This document shows, one piece after another, positions 53,482-61,980 of a stretch of 64,000 nt of DNA. The notes under the pieces were generated by a model. The model searched no databases. It was given only the letters and a program-made list of their open reading frames with translations, and was not told the DNA's origin. The translations under genes were made by a program, and so were the position numbers. The number at the start of each line of letters is the position of its first letter. The stretch's first letter is position 1. The stretch is from Flavobacteriales bacterium UBA4422 (GTDB lineage: Bacteria; Bacteroidota; Bacteroidia; Flavobacteriales_G; Salibacteraceae). The stretch lies in NCBI GenBank assembly GCA_002389645.1, contig DGQE01000004.1, forward strand, positions 1 to 64,000, read 5' to 3'.

Positions 53482-53883
53482 ATGAAAGTTTTTGCCACAG
53501 TTATCCTGTCACTCTTTATTCTATCGCTCAGCGCACAGGATAATATCCACGTATTTAAAAGTTCAAACTTGAACGTAAACCTCAAGGGAGAAAAAATAGA
53601 AACCAACACAGCAGAACCATCTACTATTACTGTTGATCTTGGCGCGAGTACGGCAACAATCCAAACTTCTAGCACCGAAATCCATGAACTTTTAAGGGGA
53701 AAAATGGTGCTGAATATAGACAAACAAATGGGTGCCATCGGCCCTCAGGATAGCTTGCAGCTAGATGAATTCATCTTTGCTCATTTCTATATGGACATGC
53801 AAATGATCATTTTCACTAGAAATGACATTCACCCATTAGAATGGGGCCTTCAGTTTTTAGAAATTGAAAAGGTAGGAGGCTAG
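53482..53883 (+). CDS. Hypothetical secreted protein
   Basis: 133 residues with signal peptide MKVFATVILSLFILSLSAQ. The mature part is beta-rich, without Cys, with an LGASTATIQTSSTEIHELLRGK stretch. No family recognised. It follows the carotenoid operon by 57 bp and ends next to the convergent 53884 gene. Confidence 0.6.
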   Translation: MKVFATVILSLFILSLSAQDNIHVFKSSNLNVNLKGEKIETNTAEPSTITVDLGASTATIQTSSTEIHELLRGKMVLNIDKQMGAIGPQDSLQLDEFIFAHFYMDMQMIIFTRNDIHPLEWGLQFLEIEKVGG

Positions 53884-54498
53884 TTAACCCCAGCCATTTA
53901 TTATAGGCAAATAAACAGCCAAAAAGCCAGTGATCCAACCAAAATATATTTGTCTCAAATCATGAGACTCTAAAATGTACCTGGCGCTTCCAACCATACC
54001 ACTCGCAACTAAACCAAGCATTACAAAACCAACAATCGGTAAATTATATACTAATGCTACAGCGTAAATTCCAGCGGTTAGCCCACCCATACCGATCATG
54101 TGAATACTAATCTTGGTAAAAAAGGTCAGCAAAAACCCTAGAGTAACAGCAATACTGCTACCAAGAAAAATACTGTAAAACACTTCTGGAAGAGGGATTC
54201 CTTTCATCAAGTAGTAATTGACGAAATAAAGAATCATGGAGAATGCAAAAGGAACCAAACGGTCTTTGCGAGTATGTAACTCGACAGTTTCAACCAAGTT
54301 TCTCCACCTTAAAAACACTGTAAAAAGCAAGGGTAAAAACACTGTATTAATCAAAACCCAAGCCAGAATAAAAAACTGGGCCGGAGTAGAGATCGTTTGA
54401 GATATATAAGTGTTCAAACTGAAAACGATGAGTAAGCCCGCAGTCGGTAAAAATACCGGGTGAAATACATAAGAAGTAATCTGAGCTACCTTTCTCAT
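53884..54498 (-). CDS. Conserved membrane protein (PAP2-like)
   Basis: 204 residues with about six helices, beginning MRKVAQITSYVFHPVFLPT. A loop ELHTRKDRLVPF (about 72-83) is conserved-looking, but the PAP2 His/Arg catalytic set is not complete. In Bacteroidota this protein is commonly seen beside rpoN, as here (4-nt overlap). Function not known. Confidence 0.65.
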   Translation of the reverse strand: MRKVAQITSYVFHPVFLPTAGLLIVFSLNTYISQTISTPAQFFILAWVLINTVFLPLLFTVFLRWRNLVETVELHTRKDRLVPFAFSMILYFVNYYLMKGIPLPEVFYSIFLGSSIAVTLGFLLTFFTKISIHMIGMGGLTAGIYAVALVYNLPIVGFVMLGLVASGMVGSARYILESHDLRQIYFGWITGFLAVYLPIINGWG

Positions 54499-55952
54499 AA
54501 TTCTTTTCTTAACCGCGCCACAGGAATATCTAATTGTTCGCGATACTTAGCTACGGTTCTTCTTGCAATATTATAACCTTTATCCTTTAGCTCCTTAACC
54601 ATATGCTCATCCGTCCATGGCTTCTTCTTATCCTCCGCCTCAATGAGGTCCATAAGGATTTTCTTTACTTCTCTTGTGCTCACCTCTTCTCCTTCATCGT
54701 TAGTAAGTGACTCCGAGAAGAAGTACTTGAGGGGCAGGGTTCCATAAGATGTTTGAACATACTTACTATTCGAAACCCTACTAATTGTGCTAATGTCCAT
54801 ACCAACCCGTTCGGCAATGTCCTTAAGAATCATTGGACGCATTTTTGTTTCATCACCAGTCTCAAAAAAAGCACGTTGATATTCAACAATAGCCTCCATG
54901 GTCATAATTAATGTGTTTTGACGCTGCTTTATAGCATCGACAAACCATCGCGCACTATCAAGCTTTTGCTTCACAAACGTCATTGCATCTCGCTGAGCTT
55001 TATTTGGCTTGCCCTTAATTCGTGCAAAATCATCCAACATCTCAGAGTACTTTTTCGAAAGACGCAGTTCTGGAGCATTTCTACCGTTAAGCATTACTTG
55101 CAGTTTGTCGCCCTCATTAGTTACGGTGAAGTCTGGGATAACATGCTCTATTGGCCGTGAAGATTCGTTCAGTGAATTACCTGGTTTAGGGTTAAGATTC
55201 GTGATTTCATCAATGGCTTCTTTTAAATCATCATCACTTATTTCAAGGCGATGTGTGATCTTATCGTAATGTTTTTTGATAAACTCCGTGTAATGATTCT
55301 CTAAAACCTCAATGGCGGTTCGAATGCTTACCGCGTGCTCTTTCCTCTTCAATTGGATCAAAAGGCACTCCTGCAAATCTCGCGCACCAATACCTGCAGG
55401 GTCTAAATCTTGAATGTGCTTTACAAGCAGTTCTTCCAATTGCTCCTCTGTTACCATGATGTTTTGGGTAAACGCCATGTCATCAACTATTGAGGATAAC
55501 TCTCTTCTCAAATACCCGCTATCATCTAAACTACCTACTAAATGCTCGCAAATAACTGCCTCTTGCTCTGTTAACCTAGACAGGTTTAGTTGAGAAAGCA
55601 GCCTGTCATGAAATGTAGATGTGGTGCCTATTGGTACGCTCTTCTCCTTGTCATCTGAAGAATAATTACTCGACTGGTATTTATAGTCAGGCGTATCATC
55701 ATCATCCATATAATCACTAAAGTCAAACTCCTTCTCAGCATCACTTAATTCTTCCCCGTAATCATCTTCTTGGTAATCATCTGAGTCTTTTAGGTCCTCT
55801 TTTCCCTCTTCAAGAGCAGGATTAACTTCCATCTCTTCTTTAATGCGCGCTTCTAAGGCAATCGTAGGTAACTGCAGCATCTTCATCAACTGAATCTGCT
55901 GAGGACTCAGTTTTTGAAGCATTTTCTGCTGTAGTGATTGCTTTAACGCCAT
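54495..55952 (-). CDS. rpoN: RNA polymerase sigma-54 factor RpoN
   Basis: A 485-residue sigma-54. N-terminal activator-binding region rich in Gln/Leu (MALKQSLQQKMLQKLSPQQIQLMKMLQLP), acidic region II (about 50-95), core-binding domain, and the C-terminal RpoN box ARRTVAKYREQL (about 462-473). Recognises -24/-12 promoters with bEBP activators; no bEBP is present in this window. Intact. Confidence 0.95.
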   Translation of the reverse strand: MALKQSLQQKMLQKLSPQQIQLMKMLQLPTIALEARIKEEMEVNPALEEGKEDLKDSDDYQEDDYGEELSDAEKEFDFSDYMDDDDTPDYKYQSSNYSSDDKEKSVPIGTTSTFHDRLLSQLNLSRLTEQEAVICEHLVGSLDDSGYLRRELSSIVDDMAFTQNIMVTEEQLEELLVKHIQDLDPAGIGARDLQECLLIQLKRKEHAVSIRTAIEVLENHYTEFIKKHYDKITHRLEISDDDLKEAIDEITNLNPKPGNSLNESSRPIEHVIPDFTVTNEGDKLQVMLNGRNAPELRLSKKYSEMLDDFARIKGKPNKAQRDAMTFVKQKLDSARWFVDAIKQRQNTLIMTMEAIVEYQRAFFETGDETKMRPMILKDIAERVGMDISTISRVSNSKYVQTSYGTLPLKYFFSESLTNDEGEEVSTREVKKILMDLIEAEDKKKPWTDEHMVKELKDKGYNIARRTVAKYREQLDIPVARLRKEL

Positions 55953-55996
55953 TGTTTTAGAATTGACTCAAAAGAGCGGTTGACTTAGTTGCCGCC

Positions 55997-57418
55997 CTAA
56001 AATTCGGCATTTTTTGGTGTTCTCGGAAAAGGAATTACATCGCGAATATTGGTCATGCCTGAAACGAAATTGATCAACCTTTCAAAACCAAGACCAAAAC
56101 CACTATGAACGCATGTTCCAAACTTTCTTGTCTCTAAATACCACCACAATGATTCTTCTTCAATTCCGAAATCTGCAACTTTTTGCTTGAGTACATCATA
56201 TCGTTCTTCTCTTTGAGAACCTCCAACAATTTCTCCTATTCCAGGGAACAAGATATCCATAGCACGCACCGTCTTCCCATCTTCATTCAAACGCATATAA
56301 AATGCTTTGATGGATGCTGGATAATCATACAAAATGACTGGTTTTCCAAAATGCTTCTCTACCAAGTAGCGCTCATGCTCACTTTGTAAGTCTGCGCCCC
56401 ATTCTTCTATAATATATTGGAACTTCTTTTTCTTGTTCGGCTTGCTATTTCTAAGAATATCAATCGCCTCCGTATAGCTGCAACGAACAAATTCGTTCTC
56501 TGCAACAAATTTCAGTTTGTCCATAAGCGGCATTGATCGTTTATCTTCTGGCAAACCTTTTTCATCTTGAATTTGTCTTTCATGCAAGAAGTTTAGGTCA
56601 TCAACACAATTATCCATTACGTATCGGATAACATACTTAAGACAGTCTTCTGCCAAATCCATATTATCAAAAAGGTCATTGAATGCCACCTCAGGCTCAA
56701 TCATCCAAAACTCAGCTAAATGACGCGTTGTATTGGAGTTTTCAGCTCTAAATGTTGGTCCGAAAGTATAGACCTTTCCTAAGCCTAAAGCGAACAGCTC
56801 AGCCTCAAGCTGACCTGAAACAGTCAAGTTTGTCTCCTTACCAAAAAAGTCTTCTTTCCAGTTAATGCTTCCGTCTTCATTTTTAGGCGGGTTTGACGGA
56901 TCTAAGGTGCTAACACGAAACATTTCACCTGCACCTTCTGCATCAGAACCAGTTACAATTGGCGTATGAACCATGAAAAAGCCGTTGTCATTGAAATACT
57001 TATGAACCGCAAATTGCAATGCATGACGCAATCTAAATATTGCCCCAAAAGTTTGAGTACGCGGACGTAAATGAGCGATCTCTCTCAAAAACTCCATGGA
57101 ATGTTTCTTTGGCTGAAGAGGATATTCTTCTGGATGAGAATCGCCCAAAACCTCAATAGCTTTGTTGTTCAATTCTATGGTTTGTCCTTTACCTTGAGAC
57201 TCAACTACAATACCATGAACCTTTAAACAAGCACCAGTCGTAATGCGCTTCAACGTTTCTTCTGACTCATTTTCAAAGTCTACGACTACCTGCAAATTCT
57301 TTACGGTAGAACCATCGTTCAATGCAATGAACCGGTTGCTTCTAAATGTGCGAACCCAGCCCTTTACCTCTATTTCTTGGCCAATAGGTTCTTTATCGAT
57401 GATCTCCTTAATGTTCAT
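55997..57418 (-). CDS. asnS: Asparaginyl-tRNA synthetase
   Basis: About 473 residues from MNIKEIIDKEPIGQ (57418). N-terminal OB-fold anticodon-binding domain (VKGWVRTFRSNRFIALNDGS), class II catalytic core with motif 2 (FRAENSNTTRHLAEFWMIEPE) and motif 3 (GFGLGFERLINFVSGMTNIRDVIPFPRTP). Charges tRNA-Asn. Upstream ATG at 57445 adds nine residues of poor similarity. Intact. Confidence 0.95.
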   Translation of the reverse strand: MNIKEIIDKEPIGQEIEVKGWVRTFRSNRFIALNDGSTVKNLQVVVDFENESEETLKRITTGACLKVHGIVVESQGKGQTIELNNKAIEVLGDSHPEEYPLQPKKHSMEFLREIAHLRPRTQTFGAIFRLRHALQFAVHKYFNDNGFFMVHTPIVTGSDAEGAGEMFRVSTLDPSNPPKNEDGSINWKEDFFGKETNLTVSGQLEAELFALGLGKVYTFGPTFRAENSNTTRHLAEFWMIEPEVAFNDLFDNMDLAEDCLKYVIRYVMDNCVDDLNFLHERQIQDEKGLPEDKRSMPLMDKLKFVAENEFVRCSYTEAIDILRNSKPNKKKKFQYIIEEWGADLQSEHERYLVEKHFGKPVILYDYPASIKAFYMRLNEDGKTVRAMDILFPGIGEIVGGSQREERYDVLKQKVADFGIEEESLWWYLETRKFGTCVHSGFGLGFERLINFVSGMTNIRDVIPFPRTPKNAEF

Positions 57419-57499
57419 GATGTGCAATTCAAAATTGAAGTGCAAAGGAAAGAAGTAGCAATGAATTGGAGACCAACGAAATGAAGAGATTTCAGAACG

Positions 57500-57996
57500 T
57501 TAATAAACGTCTAAAAGTCGGCACCCTTCTTCTCTGAAAATCACCCAGCCCCATTCAAGCTTTCCAGTTTGAGTTTCTATTTCATAGTAATACTCACCTG
57601 GTCTTCTTACGACTGAAAGTGTGCTGTCAGAGCTTTCACATTCAGGAATATTAATTGGAAAAGCTGCGATCTTGCCTTCGTATCTTAATCTGTTCGGAGA
57701 GCTATTATTAATAGAATCTGCCACCCAAACATCAATCCAGCCATCACTTCCAAACTCGCTGTAGAACTCACGCACGAAAACACATTGATTGCTATTCATA
57801 TCTGCTTCAGGGCAATAATTGTAAGCCCCGAAAACCATGCAACCTCTGCAATCGCCTTCTCTCTCGGCTTTAGCATCGTAGTTATCTACACATGCAACGT
57901 CTTTCTTACAGCCTCTTCTCTTGCAAGAGTATGATGTTAGTAAAATGCAACGGCAAATAATCCGAATAGAATATGTTTAATGTATGCAGTTTTCAT
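57500..57996 (-). pseudogene. Cys-rich lipoprotein gene, frameshifted in a homopolymer
   Basis: ATG at 57996 opens a signal sequence (MKTAYIKHILFGLFAVAF) that hits a stop after a TTTT run (57942-57945). Adding one T gives AFLLTSYSC, a good lipobox, then continues in the frame that runs to the stop at 57500. The full product would be about 165 residues: a Cys-rich segment (CKRRGCKKD...CVDNYDAKAEREGDCRGC), then a C2-like beta domain ending GCRLLDVY. It is a one-base deletion, either biological or an assembly error. An intact ATG at 57838 would make only an exported-signal-less fragment. Confidence 0.65.
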
Positions 57997-58214
57997 TTTT
58001 CAAAAATGAGTGAAACCTTGTAAGCGAGATCGCAATGTGTGTTCGCCTAGATGTTCATTGCGATAGAAGGTTTATGGCAACTACACTGGCTGAGCAAACA
58101 AGAAAAGAGTGATTTAAAAAATAAAATCAAGAACAATAATTCAGATGGAATTAAGTTTTTCGCGGTAATTTGATCAACAAAAGCAAACAGTAACTCGCCC
58201 AAAAACCTAAGAAT
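57997..58214. other. Intergenic region, no gene seen
   Basis: About 220 bp of AT-rich DNA between divergent damaged genes. No RNA gene or clear promoter pair is recognised. Confidence 0.5.
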
Positions 58215-58690
58215 ATGATTTTAGTCACTCGATACCGCCAACTCAGCATTTTTCACGTTGCTGCAGGTTTATTCATTCTCATGCTCTTTCCGCTGACCAC
58301 TGCGGCACAATTTGAGGAAGAATTGACGATTGAAGAAGTGATGCGTTCGTACGATTCGAATACGATGATCATGCTAAACAATGGTTTTGAAATTGGTGGA
58401 AAGAAAAAAAGTATGGAATATTCAATCAACACTGGAGAAAGGAAATCAAACAATCACCAGCAGCCAATGAGTTGAGAAAGAAATATGTCAGAAAATCAGT
58501 CGGAGGATCATTGTTAGCCTTATGCATTATTCCTGGTTTAGCCCTGTCCGCGGCAACCGTGAATCCGGCACCACTTATTGTTGGCGCAGTGGCCTATGTA
58601 GCTGGATTTGTACTTATTATCGATGCTCAAGATGCTCGACAGCGGTGCATTTGGATCTACAATAGAGATATGCTTAAAAAAGGCCTTTAG
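58215..58690 (+). pseudogene. Small membrane protein gene, frameshifted in an A-run
   Basis: The first frame (58215-58475) begins with a leader (FHVAAGLFILMLFPLTTAAQF) and ELTIEEVMRSYDSNTMIMLNNGFEIGGKKK. At an A7 run (58404-58410), adding one A switches to the second frame (YGIFNQHWRKEIKQSPAANELRKKYV...), which leads into two hydrophobic helices and ends MLKKGL at 58690. Codon use and sense are good on each side, so one base appears to be missing. The restored protein would be about 158 residues with three membrane helices. Family not recognised. Confidence 0.65.
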
Positions 58691-58727
58691 GCATTTCTGT
58701 TTATCCTCATCATTCTCCATTCAGCAC

Positions 58728-58761
58728 ACAGGAAACGCTTTTGTCATTTTTTGTTTCCTGT
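58728..58761. promoter_or_regulatory. Inverted repeat upstream of the TetR gene
   Basis: ACAGGAAAC (58728-58736) and GTTTCCTGT (58753-58761) are exact inverted copies with a 16-nt spacer, 45-78 bp upstream of the TetR start. Candidate operator for autoregulation of the efflux operon; alternatively a terminator for the preceding gene. Confidence 0.4.
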
Positions 58762-58805
58762 AAATTAAATGTTTCTACATTCGTATTCTCAAAGGAGTAA
58801 TTCGA

Positions 58806-59426
58806 ATGGACGAAAAAGGCATAGAAATTTTAGGAAAAACCGCTCAGCTATTCATGCGATTAGGAATTAAAAGCATGACAATGGACGATATTGCTAGGCA
58901 ATTGGGCGTTTCTAAAAAAACGCTTTACATCTACGTTACTGATAAAAACGACTTGGTTGTAAAGGTGATGCAGCAGATTGTTGATCATGAAAAAGCGATA
59001 GCCAACCACCTATGTGAGGTCCATGAAAATGCTATAGATATGCTGTTTGAACTCAGCAAGGACATCAGTCAAAAGTTTGGTCAAATTCATCCATCGATCA
59101 ATTATGACATGCAGAAATATCACCCTGAAGCTTGGGTAATATTCAAAGATTTCAGAACAAGTTTCGTTGCCGATTGTATAATGCAGAACATTGAGAGAGG
59201 CATCGAGCAAGGGTTGTTCAGAGATAACTTAGACCCATTCATTGTATCGCGACTCTACTCAAGTAAAATGGAAATGTGCACCGATGGCGAAATATTTCCT
59301 GCAGATAAATATGACTTTAAAACCATCCACTTCGAAATGATGCGCTACCACATTAGAGGCGTTGCCAACGAAAAAGGATTGGCCTATCTGAAAGAAAAAA
59401 TCAAACAAGAAAACATCCAACTTTAA
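58806..59426 (+). CDS. TetR/AcrR-family regulator
   Basis: A 206-residue repressor with an N-terminal HTH (SMTMDDIARQLGVSKKTLYIYVTDKNDLV, about 23-51) and an all-helical ligand-binding domain. AGGAG lies 8-9 nt before the ATG. It starts an operon with TolC, adaptor and RND pump genes (gaps 3, 3 and 28 nt), which it probably represses until an inducer binds. Confidence 0.92.
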   Translation: MDEKGIEILGKTAQLFMRLGIKSMTMDDIARQLGVSKKTLYIYVTDKNDLVVKVMQQIVDHEKAIANHLCEVHENAIDMLFELSKDISQKFGQIHPSINYDMQKYHPEAWVIFKDFRTSFVADCIMQNIERGIEQGLFRDNLDPFIVSRLYSSKMEMCTDGEIFPADKYDFKTIHFEMMRYHIRGVANEKGLAYLKEKIKQENIQL

Positions 59427-59429
59427 TTC

Positions 59430-60788
59430 ATGCGATCACTACTAATAATAGGCTTTGCCTTGAGCATGGGCATCACAAATGCTCAGGATCAAAACATCAC
59501 TACGCAGGCATTTTCCTTGGCTGAGGCTCAGGCTTTTGCCATAAAAAACAACGAGCAGCTGAAACAGGCTGCGCTAGATATCAAAATTTCTGAAGCTAAG
59601 GTTAAGGAGACTACAGCGATAGGCTTACCACAATTAAGCGGAGAAGCAGGAATGAACTATTTCATAGACATTCCAACTCAAGTTGCTCCACCATTTGACT
59701 TAGGAATTCCTGGTATTCCTGCACCAGATCCAAATGAATTACAAGAATTTCAATTCGGATTACCTTATTCAGCCACAGCTGGAATTACAGCATCGCAACT
59801 CTTATTTGATGGCAGCTATTTTGTTGGATTAAAGGCGTCAAAAGCCTATTTAAACTATGCTCAGCTCACCAAGGAAAACACAGAGATTGAAGTAAAAAAT
59901 CAAATTTCACAAACCTATTTTGCTGTGTTATCTTTAGATAAAACGCTTGAATCATTGAAGGCAAATAAGCTTACTGTTGATCAAAGTACTGAAGAAACGA
60001 AAGCTTTATATGAAGTGGGTTTTGCAGAAAAACAAGACGCAGATCAAGTGCGCCTTGCGCAAGCCAATTTGCAATATCAAATAGATATGATCCAACGGCA
60101 GCGTGCTTCTGTAATGAATGCACTGAAGTTTCAAATTGGAGTTAGCTCTGATCAGGAAATAACCCTGACAGAAACATTTGAAGGGTTGCTTGGAACTATA
60201 GAAGAATCTGCTGTGTTAGACCAGGCATTCTCGATTCAAAATCACATCGACTACAGAACAGTTAATCAAGGTATAGAGCTTTCTGAATTGTCTTTATCTG
60301 CTGAAAGAACAAAGAATTACCCGCAATTAGCTGCATTTTTTAATCATAGTCAAAATGGTTTCAGCCAAGACTTTTCAGAGTTATTCTCGAATACATATTA
60401 CCCAACAACTGTTGCAGGTTTGCAATTAAATGTTCCGATTTTTTCTTCAGGAATGCGTCATTACAAGACCAAACAAGCCAAGTATGAATTGGAGAAAACG
60501 CAAAGTCAAAAGCGTCAGGTTGAACAAAACTTGAATATGCAAGCTAAGACAGCTCAAGACGATTACGCTAGTGCTCTACAAAATATGGAGGTTGCCAAAG
60601 AGAACCTTGAACTAGCAGAAAGTATCAAGAAAACAACCAATACAAAATATCAGCAAGGCGTTGTCTCGAGCTTAGACTACGCTCAATCTGAGTCACAATA
60701 CTTACAAACACTATCTACATACATCAACACAGCTCAGAACCTTTTCAATGCAAAGCTGTCCCTAGACAAAGCTTTAGGAAATAATTAA
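59430..60788 (+). CDS. TolC-family outer membrane efflux protein
   Basis: 452 residues. Signal peptide MRSLLIIGFALSMGITNAQ, then two repeated outer-membrane-efflux (OEP) halves (about 25-230 and 240-450) with long coiled helices (for example QAKTAQDDYASALQNMEVAKENLELAESIKK). Forms the outer-membrane exit duct of the pump. Follows the TetR gene by 3 nt. Confidence 0.92.
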   Translation: MRSLLIIGFALSMGITNAQDQNITTQAFSLAEAQAFAIKNNEQLKQAALDIKISEAKVKETTAIGLPQLSGEAGMNYFIDIPTQVAPPFDLGIPGIPAPDPNELQEFQFGLPYSATAGITASQLLFDGSYFVGLKASKAYLNYAQLTKENTEIEVKNQISQTYFAVLSLDKTLESLKANKLTVDQSTEETKALYEVGFAEKQDADQVRLAQANLQYQIDMIQRQRASVMNALKFQIGVSSDQEITLTETFEGLLGTIEESAVLDQAFSIQNHIDYRTVNQGIELSELSLSAERTKNYPQLAAFFNHSQNGFSQDFSELFSNTYYPTTVAGLQLNVPIFSSGMRHYKTKQAKYELEKTQSQKRQVEQNLNMQAKTAQDDYASALQNMEVAKENLELAESIKKTTNTKYQQGVVSSLDYAQSESQYLQTLSTYINTAQNLFNAKLSLDKALGNN

Positions 60789-60791
60789 GTC

Positions 60792-61952
60792 ATGACATCA
60801 AAAAACACCTCATATACATCATTCACGCGACCAATCGTATCATCTTTTGCCATAGCCATAATCGTAACGGCATGTGACCCTGGTACAGACCAAACTCAAA
60901 TTGAAAAGTTAAAGTCAGAGCGTGATTCACTAAAGAACGCCCGCACAGAAATCACCGAAAAGATTGCTTCATTGGAGGCAACAATTGCTTCGCAAGATAC
61001 TAGCCGACAGGTCAGAATTACAAATGTGACAACAATAGATCTAGCACCACAAACCTTTGAGCATTTCTTTACAGTTCAAGGTATGGTTGAATCTGATCAA
61101 AACGCTCAAATTTTCCCAGAAGCTGCAGGGAAAATAACATCCATCAAGGTTAATGAAGGAGACAAAGTGAAGAAAGGACAAGTTCTGCTTACCATCGATA
61201 ATAAAATCGTTGGTAATCAAATCGATGAAGTAAAGTCTAGATTAAGTCTAGCAGAAATTGTCTTTAAAAAGCAATCTTCATTATGGGATCAAAAGATCGG
61301 TTCTGAAATTCAGTTTCTTGAGGCAAAAAATAATTACGAATCTCTGAAGCAAAACCTTGAAGCGCTTCAGTCTCAGTTGGCCTTGTATAGCATATATGCA
61401 CCTTTTAGCGGTGTGATTGACGAGATCTTCCCAAAAGAAGGTGAAATGGCAGCACCTCAAATGCCCGCTTTCAGATTGGTCAATACTGATAACATGTACA
61501 TCAAATCTGATGTTACAGAACGCTACCTCAGCAGCCTCAAAGCGGGTGATGAAGTGAATGTATCTTTCCCGGGCATCGGCCTAAAGCAATCAACAACTAT
61601 TGAAAGACTCGGAAGCTTCATCAATCCAAACAACAGAACATTCAAGGTGAGGCTTTCATTGAAGAATGAAGAAGGAAAGTTGAAGCCAAATCTATTAGCT
61701 GAGTTAAAGATCAGAGACTACGTTGCAGATTCTACCGTGGTGATTGCCGCCTCTTTAGTGCAAATGACTCCAAGCGGTGAGGAATTCGTTTATGCATTAG
61801 AAGACAACAAGGCGAAAAAGTTGACGGTAACTACAGGAATGACTTATAATGGTCAAGTAGAAATATTAAACGGGTTAAGTGGCACCGAAACGCTTATTGA
61901 TAAAGGCGCACGTTCCATTAAAAACGGAGATACGGTAAACGTTCAAAACTGA
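60792..61952 (+). CDS. RND efflux periplasmic adaptor (membrane fusion protein)
   Basis: 386 residues. Lipobox-like IIVTACDPG (Cys about 28) suggests a lipid-anchored adaptor. A coiled coil (about 35-65) comes before the biotinyl-lipoyl/HlyD core (QNAQIFPEAAGKITSIKVNEGDKVKKGQVLLTID, about 97-130), followed by a hairpin, the second lipoyl half (YSIYAPFSGVIDEIFPKEGEMA) and beta-barrel domains. Bridges pump and TolC in the periplasm. Confidence 0.92.
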   Translation: MTSKNTSYTSFTRPIVSSFAIAIIVTACDPGTDQTQIEKLKSERDSLKNARTEITEKIASLEATIASQDTSRQVRITNVTTIDLAPQTFEHFFTVQGMVESDQNAQIFPEAAGKITSIKVNEGDKVKKGQVLLTIDNKIVGNQIDEVKSRLSLAEIVFKKQSSLWDQKIGSEIQFLEAKNNYESLKQNLEALQSQLALYSIYAPFSGVIDEIFPKEGEMAAPQMPAFRLVNTDNMYIKSDVTERYLSSLKAGDEVNVSFPGIGLKQSTTIERLGSFINPNNRTFKVRLSLKNEEGKLKPNLLAELKIRDYVADSTVVIAASLVQMTPSGEEFVYALEDNKAKKLTVTTGMTYNGQVEILNGLSGTETLIDKGARSIKNGDTVNVQN

Positions 61953-61980
61953 TTGACACCAAAAAAATTGAATCCAAATG

